64,000 bases of DNA from Bathymodiolus brooksi (lineage: Eukaryota > Mollusca > Bivalvia > Mytilida > Modiolidae). This document shows, one piece after another, positions 15,101 to 27,103 of this stretch. A program made the position numbers and the translations under genes. Where the stretch lies: positions 26,397,804-26,461,803 of the forward strand of contig OY804579.1 of the NCBI GenBank assembly GCA_963680875.1, read 5' to 3'. The notes under the pieces were generated by a model, which worked only from the letters and a program-made list of their open reading frames with translations, did no database searches and was not told the origin of the DNA. How positions within the stretch are numbered: the stretch's first letter is position 1; the number at the start of each line of letters is the position of its first letter.

Positions 15101-18100
15101 CATAAACCTCTCCTGAATAGCTCCTGTTTGAACTATGGAATCATCGCAGCATTCTCACTAGAACTCCTCTGAAAGGCTCTTGTTGGACCATGAAATCATC
15201 ACATACTTACGTGAACTCCTTCCAAGTAGCCCATGTTGCACTCTAAAGTCATCACAGCATTATCACGAAAATTCCCCCTGGGTGGTCCCGTTGGACTAGA
15301 TACACATCATAGCATTATCACATAAATTGTTCCTGAATGACTCATATTGCACTACAGAATCTTCACAGCATCCTCACGTAAATTCCTCCTGAAAGACTCA
15401 TGTTGGACTACGGAATTATCACAGCATTCTCACCTAAGCTACCCCTGACTTGCTCAAGTTGAACTATGGAGTCATCACAGCATTCTCTCATGAATTCCTC
15501 CTGAAGGCCTCATGTTGGATTATGAAATCAATACAACATTTTCTCGTCAACTCAAACTGAATAGCCATTGTTGCACAATGGAATCATCAGAGCATTTTCA
15601 GGTGAACTCCTCCTGAATAGCTTATGTTGAACAATGGAATCATCAAAGCATTCTCTCCTGAGCTTCTCCTGAATTGCTCATGTTTGACTATGGATTACCA
15701 CAGCATTATCACATAAACTCCTCCTGAATGAATGACTCATGTTGGACTACGGAATAATCACAACATTGTCACGTGAATTCCTCCTGAATGAATGGCTCAT
15801 GTTGGACTATGGATTCATCGGAGCAATCTCACGTAAACCCCTCCTCATATAATAATGTTGGACTACGGAATACCACATAATTATCACATGAACTCCTCCT
15901 GAATTAATGATCCATGTTGGACTACGGAATCATCACAGCATTCTCACGTGAACTCCCCCTGAATAGCTCATGTACTATGGAATCATCAGTGCATTCTTAC
16001 GTAAATTCCTTTTGAATAAGTCATTTTGCTATCTGGAATCATCAATCCATTCTCACGTGAACTCTTCTTGAATAGCCAATGTTGGAATACGGAATCATCA
16101 AAACATTTTCCCGTGAACTCCTCCTGAATGAATGGCTCATATTCGACAATGGAATAATCACAGCATGCTGTTGTGAACTCTTCCTGGGTGGTTCATTTTG
16201 GAAGATGTAATCGGCGTAGCATTCGCACGTGAACTCCTTTCAAAGTAGCTCATGTTGCACAATGGAATCATCACAGCATTCTCATGTGAACTCTCTCTGA
16301 ATAGCCAATGTTGCACTATGAATTCATCACATGATTCTCACGTGAACTCCTCCTGAATAACTCATGTTGCACTACGGAATCATCACAGTATCCGCACGTG
16401 AACTCCACTTGAATGAATGGTTCATGTGGAAATATTGAATTGCCACAGCATTATCTCGTGAACTCCTGAATGGCTCATGTTGGACTATGAAATCATTCCA
16501 GCATTCTCTCGTGAACTCCTCCTAAATGGCTCATTTTGGAAGATGAAATCGCAGTAGCATTCTCAAGTGAACTCCTTCCAAATAGCACATGTTGTACTAT
16601 GAAATCATCGCAACATTATCACGTGATCTCCTCCTGAACAGCTCATGTTGGACTACGGAATCATAACATTATTCTCAACGTGCATTCCGATTCCCCCTGA
16701 TTAGCTCATGTTGAAATATGGAATCAGCACAGCATTCTCTCGTGAGCTCCTCCTGAATGGATTACAACAGCGTTATCACATGAACTCCTCCTGAATTAAT
16801 TACTAATGTTGGATTAATGCATCATCACAACACGTGAACTCCTGCTGGATGAAAATCTCATGTTAGACTATGGGTTCATCACAGCATTCTCATCTAAGCT
16901 CATCCTGAATGGCCCATGTTGCACTATGGAATTGTTACATCATTCTCAGGTACACCCCTCCTGAAAACCTCATGTTGGACTACGGAATCATCAAAGCATT
17001 GTCACGTGAACTTTTCGTGAATAGGTCATGATGAACTATGGAATCATAACAGAATTATCGTGTGAACTCCTCCTGCATCCGTCATGTTGCACTATGGAAT
17101 CATCAAGGCATTCTCACGTGATCTCCTCCTGAATAGCCAATGTTGGAATACGGAATCATCAAAACATTGTCACGTGAATTCCTCCTGAATGAATGGATCA
17201 TGTTAAACTATAGAATAATCACAATATTCTGTAGTTAATTCCTCCTGGATGGCTTATTTAACGATTTAATCGGCGTTGTATTCCCATGTGAAATCCTTTC
17301 AAATAGCCCATGTTGTCCTATGGAATCAGCACAGCATTATCACGTGAACTGCTTCAGAATTGCCAATGTTGCAATATGGAATCATCACATTATTCTCAAG
17401 TGAACTCCTCCTGAATGCCTTATGTGGTGCTAATGAATCATCACAGCATTATAACGTAATCTGCCCCTGAATGGCTCATGTTGCACTATGGAATCATCAC
17501 AGCATTCTCACGTGAACTCCTCCTGAATGAATTGCGAATGTTAGACTGTGAAATCCTCAAAGCATTCTCTTGCTCATTTTGAAAAATTCAATCGGCGTAG
17601 CATTACCACATGAAACCCTTTCAAATAGCCTATGTTGCACTATGGAACCATCACAGCATTCTCACGTAAACTCCTCTTGAATAAGCCATCTTGCACTATG
17701 GAATCATCAAAGCATTATCACGTGAACTCGTCCTGAATAGCCAATGTTGGAATACGGAATCATCAAAACTGTGTCACGTGTACTCCCCCTGAATGAATGG
17801 CTCCTGTTGGACTATGAAATTATCACAGCATTCTGTCGTGAACTCCTCCTGGAAAGCTCATTTTGGAAGATATAATCGGCGTACCATTCTTACGTGAACT
17901 CCTTTCAAATAGCCCATGTTGCACTATGGAATCATCACATCATTCTTACGTAAGCTCCTCGTGAATGGATGGCTCATGTTAGACTATGGAATCCTCACAT
18001 CATTCTATCATGAACCCCTCCTAAATGGCTCATTAATAAGATGGAATCGCCGTAGCATTCTCACGTGAACTCCTTCCAATGTTGAGAAAATCTTAATCCA

Positions 18101-20075
18101 ATTCAACAATAAATCATTCAAAAAGTACCCAAGTTAGAGAAAATCTGAATACGATACAACGATAGATCATACACATATGGTATCATCACAACATTCTCTC
18201 GTGAACTCCTACTGAAAGGCTGATGTTCACCTGTGGAATACTTTCAGCATTCTAATGTGAACTCCTGAATGAATAGCTCTTGCTGGACTATGGAATTATC
18301 ACAGTATTCTCTCGTGAACTCCTCCTGAATGGCTCATGTTAGATTATAAAACCAATACAGTATTTTCTCGTGAATTCCTCCTGAATATTTCATTTTTGAA
18401 GATTGAATCGCCATAGCATTCTCACGTGAAACCCTTTCAAACAGCACAGGTTACACTATGGAATCATCACAGCATTCTCATGTGAACTCCTCATGAATAG
18501 ACAATATTGCAATATGCAATAATCACATGATTCTCACGAGAACTCATCTTGAATGACTCATTTGGAACTATGAAATCAATACAGCATTCTCTCCTGAACT
18601 CTTACTGAATGTCTCAATTTGGAAGATGGAATTGCCGTAGCATTCTCACATAGTCTCCTTCCAATAGCGTATGTTGAGAGAATCTTAATACAATTCAACA
18701 ATATATCATAAAAAAGTACCCAAGTCACAGAAAATCTGAATATTATACAACGATAGATCATACATATACGGTATTATCACAGCATTCTTCCAAATACTCC
18801 ATGTTGCACAATGGAATAATCAGAGCATTTTCATTTGACCCCCTCCTGAATGGCTCATGTTGGACTACGGAATCATCACAGCATTCTCACGTAAACTCGT
18901 CCTGAATGACTCGTGTTGCACTATGGAGTCATCACAGCATTATCATGTGAACTTCTCTTGAATGTCTCATGCTAGACTATGGAATCATCACAGCAATATC
19001 TCATGAACTCCTCCTGAATGGCTCATCTTGAACTATGGAATCATCCCAGCATTGTCACGTGAACTCCTCCTGAATGATTGGCTCATGTCAGACTATGGAA
19101 CCATCACAGCATTCTCTCGTGAATTCCTCTTGAATGGCTCATGTTGGACTATGTAATCATCACTTCATTGTCGCATGAACTCCTCCTGAATGAATGGCCC
19201 ATGTTAGACTATGGAATCATCACATCATTCTCACGTGAACCTCTCCTGAATGAATATGTCATGTTAAACTATGGATTCATCACAGCATTCTCTCGTGAAC
19301 TCCTCCTGAATGGCTAATGTTGGACTATGGAATCATCACAGCATTCTCACCTGAACTCCTCCTGAATGAATGGCTCGTGTAAGACTATGGAATCATCACA
19401 GCATTCTGACGTGAAGTTCTCCTGAATGGCTCATGTTGGACTATGGAATCATCACAGCATTCTCACCTAAACCCCTCATGAATGGACCTTTTTGCACTCT
19501 GGAATAAACACAGCTTTATCTCGTGAACCCCTCTTGAATGTCTCGTGATGGACTATGGAATAATCACAGCTATCTTTCGTGAACTCCTCCTGAATGGCTC
19601 ATGTTGGATTACGAAATAATCACAGCATTTTCACGAGAAATCCTCCTGAATAGCTAATGTTGGAAACGGAATCATCAAAACATTGTCACGTGACCTCCTC
19701 CCGAATCACTCATGTTGGACTACGGAATCATCACAGCATTCTCTCGGTAACTTTCCCCGAATGTCTCATGTTAGAAGATGGAATCATCACAACATTCTAT
19801 CGGGAATTCCTCCCTGAATGAATGGCTCATTTTGAAAATGAAATCGTTGCTACATTATCTCATGAATTCCTTTTTGGACATGGCTCATTATGGACTATGA
19901 AATGTTCCCAGAGTATCTACTGAACCTTTCCTGAATTTTGGACTATGGTATCGTCACAACATACTCACGTAATTTCCTCATGAATAGCGTGTGCTGGACT
20001 ATGATATTGCAACAGCATTATCGCGCAGTGTATCATGAATTGCTCAAATGTTGCAAATGTTATCTTCGTGAAATA

Positions 20076-21400
20076 CCTCTGAAAATGTGATATGAAAACG
20101 GTGATCTGGAGATTTTGTTTAAATATTTTCAATACGTCATATATTGAAATAAAATAACAATCGAATTAGAATATTTTTTTAAATTCTAGAATGCTCCGTT
20201 AACATACAGAGCATGCTGCACATGTAAATAAATAAATAAAAATAAACATATACTACACAAAGACGGTTTTCTCAATTTTGTATTTCCAATTATAATATAG
20301 TGTTGTTTTCATATCTCAACCGCCAATGATATTATCAACTGATGAAGAGTAAATAACACAATAATTAAGTTGATAAAGAAACATCTGATGCTATTATCTA
20401 TTTGTATTTGCACTATTTCTCCGACAAAGGATATGAAATAGGGTAAACAGACCGATGAAATGGAATCTGATGAAACAATTACATATTACCTATAAATGCT
20501 CATGTTGTAAAACAGAACACTAGACTAAGTCAAACATGTGTATTCATTTGAGAGGTCGATTATTTCTAATATAATTTGTAGTAACCATAGCCAGTGTATA
20601 CAATGGTAGGATAGTGTTAGTAATCCAATGTATAAAGAACTATAATTTACTACAATTTGATTCTTCAATATAAAAACAGCTACCAATATAATCCCGTAAG
20701 ATTAAGGACAAAGCACAAAGTCGGAACAGACTCCGATACGAATAGCTGTGTTACAAACACGAATGTACAGGCAGCAAAACATGAAATGCTCAGCTTATGC
20801 AGAAACTGGCAGCGTTATCTTGTCTTCGTTATCATAGTGTTATGATAAGCCTTGTAATTATAAAATCGGTTTAGTTTCATTAGATGTCATTTTTGATTAT
20901 CATATCTAAGTTTAAACTTTAAAGATAAAACTATGGTCCGTTATTGTATGATTTTCTAAGATACACTAAGTTTTTAGCGAATCTTGAGCTCATAATAAAA
21001 TACTCAGAGCTTACTCATACAACGTTTTGTCAAAAGTTGGTTTCTAAATTAAATTGCTACACAACAACGAATAACGTTTGAATTATGACACAACAAATGT
21101 AATGTCAAAATAGTAAACCAAATCTTCATCATGATTTTTTATTGAATTTGTAATTTGTGCTTGATTTGCTATGCAGTTGGATTATTGCAATGTTGAAAAA
21201 GCACATGATTTGAACGTAGGAACTTCAATGTTAATATAGTCATAAATTTTATTTTAATGCCTCAATATTGTATCAGAAGTTAGGAAAGGTTGCCAAATGC
21301 ACGGCACATTTACAATGCTTTAAAGTTCAGAGGCACCTTTTCTACGTTTTCAAATTAGAAAAAGCGCAATATACAGCGTTATTTAATTTGAAAACGCTTT
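20076..21400. other. AT-rich intergenic DNA, nothing recognised
   Basis: Unique AT-rich sequence between the satellite and the Tc1 element. ORFs are short and without recognisable motifs. Small A/T-rich simple runs (AAATAAATAAATAAA near 20225) are the only structure seen. Confidence 0.6.
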
Positions 21401-21422
21401 GTCAACAAAAGAAACGATACAA
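21401..21422 (+). repeat. Left TIR of Tc1-like element
   Basis: Matches the reverse complement of 22845-22866 at 21 of 22 positions. Confidence 0.85.
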
Positions 21423-21655
21423 AGATTGTTTTTAATTTTTATGCTAAAACGAAAACAATTGTTTATTATCATTTACGTCAATGTTTGCGTGAAACGTGTT
21501 TATCCTCACAAAACAAACAATTAATACCCTGTTCCGTTACGGAAAAAATCCATCCCATGATCGAGTTTGCGATGATCGAATTAGGCATTAATTGTGCTGT
21601 CAACAAAAGTAAACAATTTGTCATTCTGAAAATTTGAATTTCCACAAGATGGTCG

Positions 21656-22665
21656 ATGCCACGGCTCCGTCAAAATGATCGTGAGCGAGCGGTCGGTATG
21701 GTTCAGGCTGGAATGACTCACCAGGCCGTTTCAGACCACTTTAATGTGTCTAGAATAGCCATTGCAAGGCTAATGATTCGCTTTCGACAAACAGGTAGGA
21801 CGAATGACAGACCCCGCAGCGACAGGCCGCGTGTGCCGTCATAACGTCAAGACAGACATGTACGCCTTATTCACTTCTGGAACCGTATGATAACGGCTGA
21901 GGACTCTGCCCATAGAACACCTGGTCTGGCAGACGTCCAAATTTCGGGTCAGACTGTTCGCAGAAGTCTACGTGAATTTGGACTCCGAGCTAGGCGTCCG
22001 GTGGAAGGGCCAATCCTTAAGGTACGTCATAGGTACGCGAGACTAGCCTGTGCTCGTGCACGCCGTCGTTGGAGACTTCACACACCTGGCAACTCAGCGT
22101 TTTTAGTAATGAATTCCGATTTTCACTTCGGTTTAGCGATGGACGTTATCGTGTGTACCGCAGACGTGGGGAAGGTTTTATGGACCAGTGTGTGTAAGAG
22201 TCCGACCAGTTGGGAGGAGGAAGTGTTATGGTTTGGGTGGAATTTGTCATGATGGTCGAACTCAGCTCAAAATTGTTCAAGGAACATTGAATGCCGTAAA
22301 ATACAGAGACGCTATTCTTGTTCCTATCATTCTGCCCTTTCTGCAACAGCGAAGCTTTGATCACGTCTTTCAACATGACAATGCAAGATGTCACGTGGCT
22401 CGTGTTTGTCAAGACTTTCTGAACCAGAATCACATCCGTGTTCTTCCTTGGTCGGCATTATCACTGGATCTGTCACCAATTGAACATTTATGGGATGAAC
22501 TCGGTAGACGTGTTCGTCACCGTCAAAATCCACCGGAAATACTACTGGAGCTGCGTGACGCACTTGTGGAACAAAATTCCACAATCCTTTATCCAACAAT
22601 TGATTGGTTCTATGCGTCGGAGATGCGAAGCTGTCGTTGCTGCAAGAGGTGGTCACACACGTTAA
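21656..22665 (+). pseudogene. Tc1-like transposase, frameshifted
   Basis: The start is the ATG of MPRLRQNDRERAVGMV, a typical Tc1 N-terminus leading into a paired-type helix-turn-helix (about residues 10-55). An in-frame TAA (21842-21844) breaks the link to the second DNA-binding region, where QTVRRSLREFGLRARRP is visible. The first catalytic Asp lies in FLVMNSDFHF. The frame then shifts near 22136 and again near 22185. Downstream, the second Asp is in HVFQHDNARCHVA and the Glu in LSPIEHLWDELGRR, so all three DDE residues remain. A last frameshift near 22570 separates the C-terminus, which ends in ARGGHTR before the TAA at 22663. The length of about 336 codons is near family normal. It would act in the nucleus on the element's TIRs, but with one stop and three frameshifts it is dead. 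Confidence 0.93.
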
Positions 22666-22844
22666 TGAACTCTGCAAATGCCCATACTGCATGACAATTG
22701 CTGTCTGTCCATGCTTGGTTCTGATAATGATGTTGAGACATTTTGTTAATATTGCCTTATTAGATATGCCCATATGAATCTAAATTATATATACGATTTT
22801 TGTCGAAGTTTTTCTCTATGTAAAAAATATTGAGCATCAAACCC

Positions 22845-22866
22845 TTGTATCGTTTCATTTGTTGAC
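22845..22866 (-). repeat. Right TIR of Tc1-like element
   Basis: Inverted partner of 21401-21422. It is followed directly by TAGTATATA, consistent with a TA target. Confidence 0.85.
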
Positions 22867-23714
22867 TAGTATATATGAATACAAAAATGTATATACATAT
22901 CAAAATATATATATAAAGTGGTTTCAAGTTGGTGTTTGAAATTTTAGTTCAATACTGCAAAATGTTTGCTTAGATCAATTAAAAGTATTTTGTCTGAGTA
23001 ACATTATCTGCCTCTTCTTTTCTTTAAAAATAAACAATTACAAAAAGTGCTATAATGAATCTGATGACAATATAACACACACGTCGGACAAACCACATCA
23101 TAAGTGACACTGTGGAAATCTGGAAAATCTGCATAGGTTTACATTTCAAAGAGTGTTATCACGGATCCATTTGGATTATAAAAGATTTTAAAAAAAATAC
23201 CTCACTGTCAGAAAAGTTCAAAAATTCAAGATAGAAATTATAGAAAGAGGCGAAATCAGTCATATACAGCACAGCACACTTTCCTAGTTCGGTACAGGCA
23301 CCTCAGTAAAAAAAATATGTAGAACGGACCGACAGGTTATACATATCAATTCTCCTCTCCTCCCCCCTCCCAATTATTACAGAAGCTCGTAAAGAGAAAT
23401 ATATTAGTGTCCATTAATCTCCAACTTTATATTGGAAAAGAATAATAAAAAAAGTCTCGATGATTATTGTGTTCCGTTATTTTTAGATTAACGTGAAATT
23501 AGGTACCAACCATTTCTCAATATCATTTGATCTTTGAATTGAAGGTGTTATAATCTATATAAAATGAGCAACGATATGTCAATGATTACAATTGAAGTAC
23601 GGGTCTCCTTTTATGACGGGATATTAAACAATAAACTAATCCAATTGTCTATGTTAGCGGAAATACGGTTATGATTGGAGGCTTTATTCGATATGAATAT
23701 AAATAATACGGACA
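22867..23714. other. AT-rich intergenic DNA, nothing recognised
   Basis: No ORF with recognisable motifs and no internal repeat. One pyrimidine-rich run lies at about 23351-23370. Confidence 0.55.
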
Positions 23715-23935
23715 CTGATAACTTCACGAGATTTACTTGGAAACCGGTGTACCCAGAGAAAACCACCGACCTGCCGCAAGTAACTGACAAACTTTATCAC
23801 ATCATGTTGTATCGAGTACACCTTGACTGAGCGGTATTCGAACTTACAACGTTAGTGGTGATATGCACTGATTGCATAGGTAGAGATAAATCCATCTACA
23901 ATACGATCACGACCACAATGGCCCCTAGATCCACA
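23715..23935 (-). mobile_element. tRNA-derived SINE fragment
   Basis: Read on the minus strand, a tRNA-like head contains CGTATTGTAGATGGA at the A-box position and GTAAGTTCGAATACCGC at the B-box position. It is followed by GTCAGTTACTTGCGGCAGGT and GGTACACCGGTTTCC. The head matches a second copy in plus orientation at 43174-43262, which shares TGCACTGATTGCATAGGTAG in reverse complement. The latter part resembles a 3' module I recall as widespread in mollusc SINEs. Ends and target duplication are not clear. Confidence 0.6.
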
Positions 23936-24368
23936 GAGATTTCAATATCAACTTTATTTTTTAGCAGTCTGCTTTGTTGTTTTTCAGACACGAGATATAT
24001 GAGTTATTATCAAAATACACGCACTTTTCTGTTATTATGCATTCAAAAGACAAATATCAACCAAACTGATTGGAAAAAAACATGCTTTGCCTGAAGGCAT
24101 ATAAGTTTTCCATAGTTTTACCATCTAAATCCAGATTGGTCCAATTGCGAATTTACACTAGCTTCACAAATACCTGTTTTTTCCTTGGTGTTACGTGTTA
24201 TTTTTCCAGAATTACTTCTGGTCAATTGTACTATTCAGATGTAATGATTTTATTCGATCTTTATATTATTTTTGAACTATTATTAAAGCTCTAATAAGAC
24301 AATTTTTGCTTGATATATAATGAAATTTAACAAGAAAATTAGCATAAACCTGCTGTTATGCAATTTCA
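23936..24368. other. AT-rich DNA, nothing recognised
   Basis: Short ORFs at 23855-24294 have no recognisable domain. A partial copy of the motif described below, TGGTGTTAC, is at 24186-24194. Confidence 0.5.
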
Positions 24369-24769
24369 TGTCTGTGGTGTTACCTTTCCTATTAATGCTG
24401 GTTAGTGTTATATGTTTTATCATATTTGAAGCAAAAATAGTTTCTCCCTTTGCTTATTTCCTGGTTCATCATATGTGCAGACGACAACAACAAAGTGACC
24501 CATAAACCAATATACAGCCGAAAAGGTACGTGCAATTAGCATAGTACATACATTTCATGTCTGTGGTGTACTTCTCACTTCTTCTTTTTGCTAGAATTGA
24601 ACAAAATTTAAAAATATACAATACATTACATTTGCTATTCTTCGCATGCTATACATATAACATATAGCCAGGGAGAAATTATTTTCATTTTATCCTGTAA
24701 ATAGTTACCTGTTTGTCTGTGGTTCTACTGTCCATTGTGTTACCATAAAAAATTGTAACACCACAGACA
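24369..24769. repeat. Dispersed 15-base motif TGTCTGTGGTGTTAC
   Basis: The motif is exact at 24369-24383, shortened by one T at 24558-24571, varied at 24714-24728 (TGTCTGTGGTTCTAC) and inverted at 24755-24769. The sequence between copies is not obviously related, so this is not a simple tandem repeat. Short motifs repeated in both orientations are typical of subterminal transposase-binding sites in some DNA transposons, but no TIR was found here. Confidence 0.6.
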
Positions 24770-24902
24770 TTTAGCATTAAAATTGTGAATAAACATATTC
24801 TTTCGTAATCAGTAATATTCAGAACAAAATATTGCTCTTTATCCTATGCGCAGAAATTGCTCAAACATCGTGAATTACTTATAAATTAAAACCAATGTCA
24901 CT

Positions 24903-26032
24903 AGGAGTTGTCATGAAGGTCTATTGGTTAAAGCAAATGCAGTTGTTAAGGGTCGTGATGGTCTAGTGGTTAAAAGCAATGTAACTAGGAGTGATCATGA
25001 TGGTCTATTGGTTAACACTTTTAACCAATAGACAATCATGATCACTCCTAGTTACATTGGTTTTAGTCATTACACCATCATGACCCCTCTAATTACTTTG
25101 GCTTTAGCCATTAGACCATCATGACTAATCCTAGTTACATTGGTTTTAACCACTAGAGCATCATGACTACTCCAAGTTACATTGGTTTTAACCACTAGAC
25201 CATCATGATCACTCCTAGTTACATTGGCTTTAGCCACTACACCATCATGACATCTCCTAGTTACTTTGGCTTTAACCATTAGACCATCATGACTAATCCT
25301 AGTTACATTGGTTTTAACCACTAGAGCATCATGACTACTCCAAGTTACATTGGTTTTAACCACTAGACCATCATGATCACTCCTAGTTAAATTGGCTTTA
25401 GCCACTACACCATCATGACATCTCCTAGTTACTTTGGCTTTAACCACTAGACCATCATGACTACTCCAAGTTACATTGGTTTTAACCACTAGAGCATCAT
25501 GACTACTCCAAGTTACATTGGTTTTAACCACTAGACCATCATGACCACTCCTACTTACATTGGCTTTACCCCTAAGCCATCATGGCCACTCCTAGCTACA
25601 TTGACTTTAACCATTAGACCATCACGACCCTTACCAGTTACATTGGCTTTAACCAATAGACCTTCATGACAACTCCTAGTGACATTGGTTTTAGCCACTA
25701 CACTATCATGACCACTCCTAGTTCGATTGGCTTTAACCATCAGACCACAATAACTACCCTAATTACATCGGCATGACCCCTGAGAGTTAGATTGGTTTTA
25801 ACTACTAGACCATCATGACTCCTCCTAGTTACATTGGATTTAACCACTAGACCATCATGACCCCTCTTAGTTACATTAGCTTTAACCACTAGACCATCAT
25901 GACCACTCACAGTTGCATTGGCTTTAACCACTAGACCATCATGACCACTCATAATTACATTGGCTTTAACCAATAGACCATCATGACCACTCATAGTTAC
26001 ATTGGGCTTAACCACTATACCACAATAACTAC
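24903..26032 (-). repeat. 42-bp minisatellite with tRNA A-box-like core
   Basis: About 26 units. On the minus strand each reads approximately GCCAATGTAACTAGGAGTGG then TCATGATGGTCTAGTGGTTA. TGGTCTAGTGG fits the eukaryotic pol III A-box and matches the D-arm start of tRNA-Glu-like genes. No B-box is seen. The first three units (24903-25015) are on the opposite strand to the rest. The period is a multiple of three, so minus-strand ORFs of 14-residue repeats (25070-25531, 25555-25740, 25740-26015) stay open; they lack any other support. The array abuts and truncates the gypsy integrase at 26033. Confidence 0.9.
25003..25033. repeat. Palindromic switch point of the 42-bp array
   Basis: GTCTATTGGTTAA and its exact reverse complement TTAACCAATAGAC are separated by 5 bp. 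Units to the left run in plus orientation and units to the right in minus orientation, so this is a head-to-head inversion within the array. Confidence 0.9.
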
Positions 26033-26034
26033 CC

Positions 26035-26436
26035 TAGTTCAAGAACTCGTTCGCGACGCTCTCGTGGAATAGCAATCCTTGTGCCGCGAAGTATCAAAAC
26101 TCCCAATGTGCATAGTTCCGATTTAACCGGTAAGTACTCTTTAAAATTGATTTCGAACCATCTGCCCGTTTTCAGAAACTTCCGAATTTCGTCGAATTCT
26201 CCGTCCTTTTTCGAAGATCGTTCGATTTCATCACTGCTCATAGCAATCGGTAGAGATTCATCCACTATTCTACGCAAATATTCTTCCGTCTCCGACGTTT
26301 CGCTCGTTTTCCCGGTTTCGGACAACAAACGAGATAACGAATCTACGATATTTTTCGCTCCCAGTATGTGTCTAACTACGTAGTTATACGACTGCATTCG
26401 TAATACCCATCGTTCAACTCGGGCACAAGGCTTGGA
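26035..26436 (-). pseudogene. Gypsy RNase H end and integrase N-terminus (remnant)
   Basis: Read on the minus strand, the tail of the RNase H domain (YNYVVRHILGAKNIVDSLSR, the usual end with conserved N..D.LSR) runs into the linker before integrase. It closes with ELCTLGVLILRGTRIAIPRE, the segment that normally precedes the HHCC zinc finger. An in-frame TAA near 26438 separates it from the upstream RNase H part. Coding stops at 26035, exactly where the 42-bp minisatellite begins, so the zinc finger and DDE core are lost. Confidence 0.85.
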
Positions 26437-27103
26437 TTACGCTGAAAATATAAACTCAAGCGGTTTATGGTCTGTAAGTAACTCGAATGTTTTACCGAAC
26501 AAAAATACGTGAAATCTCTCACAAGCCCAATCTATGACTAACGCTTCTTTATTCGTTTGAGAGTATCTGCGTTCGATATCCGACAAGGAACCGCTCGCGT
26601 AACAAATAATTGTGTAATCCTCACCTTGTTTTTGAACTAATACGGCACCAAGTCCCACTGGAGTAGCATCCGCGATAACCTGCGTTTTCGCGTTCACGTC
26701 AAAATATGCCAACGTCGACGAGTTTGCTAACACCTCCTTTAATTTGACAAACACTGCCTCTTGCTCTTTGCCCCACATGAACAGTTGTTCTTTCTTCATT
26801 AAACGATTCAATGGCTCGCCTAACGTTGCCAAATTAGGTATGAATCGGCCCGTGAAATTTACCAATCCCATAAAACTCTTTACTTCCGAAACGGTTTGCG
26901 TTGGCCTCGTTTCACGGATAGCGGTAACTTTGCCCTCTGCTACTCCGATTCCGTGTTCCGATAATAATGTGTCCCATGAACTCAATTTGCGGCATGTTGA
27001 AATGACATTTATCAACGTTTAACGTCAGCCCCTTCGCTTGAATCCGTTGTAGCAATAGCTCTAAATTTCGATTGTGCTCTTCCTCGTTTTTGCCAGTGAA
27101 CAA
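26437..27103 (-). pseudogene. Gypsy RT thumb and RNase H (remnant)
   Basis: It begins in the segment after the RT active site (KNEEEHNRNLELLLQRIQAK, then FMGHII), shifts frame near 26950-27000, and continues through the connection region SEVKSFMGLVNFTGRFIP. The RNase H domain follows, with VIADATPVGLGAVLVQ, SQTNKEALVIDWACERF and LLTDHKPLEFIF. The D of IADA, the E of NKEAL and the D of TDHKPL match the catalytic positions. It would degrade the RNA strand of the cDNA hybrid, but it is broken by a frameshift and a terminal stop. Confidence 0.9.

Larger units (their letters stand above)
545..20075. repeat. 19.5 kb minisatellite of ~56 bp units
   Basis: The whole stretch is built from one diverged unit, readable as GGAATCATCACAGCATTCTC, then ACGTGAACTCCTCCTGAATG, then GCTCATGTTGGACTAT. 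Counting consecutive occurrences gives 56 bp; an optional extra GAAT before GGCTCATG gives 60 bp units. Identity between neighbours varies widely and units are most degenerate at the right edge (19.8-20.1 kb), as expected for an array maintained by unequal exchange. Many units carry CACGTG or TCACGTGA. Small ORFs here (for example 14518-14742 and 8809-9024) recur with the repeats, end at repeat-encoded stops and have no independent support, so I do not call them genes. Confidence 0.97.
21401..22866 (+). mobile_element. Decayed Tc1-like DNA transposon
   Basis: A transposase relic is bounded by 22-bp inverted repeats at 21401-21422 and 22845-22866. They begin GTCAACAAA and read on to GAAACGATACAA, with one mismatch. 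The total length of 1466 bp is usual for Tc1/mariner. The right flank begins TA, the expected target dinucleotide, but the left flank reads TT, so the TSD is not intact. A second copy of the TIR start, GTCAACAAAAGTAAAC, lies at 21599-21614 upstream of the coding region and may be a subterminal transposase site. The element cannot be autonomous because its gene is broken. Confidence 0.9.

Noticed and set aside
545..20075. A CRISPR-like array (regular repeats)
   Set aside because: Units are contiguous with no unique spacers, and the setting is eukaryotic.
22146..22773. Minus-strand ORFs overlapping the Tc1 transposase
   Set aside because: Antisense shadows of the plus-strand coding remnant, which has the DDE motifs.
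25070..26015. Minus-strand ORFs of 14-residue NVT-containing repeats
   Set aside because: Same cause: a 42-bp minisatellite. There is no signal peptide, no splice context and no non-repeat sequence.
24903..26032. A cluster of tRNA genes
   Set aside because: Only an A-box-like segment is present. No B-box, cloverleaf or terminator run is seen.
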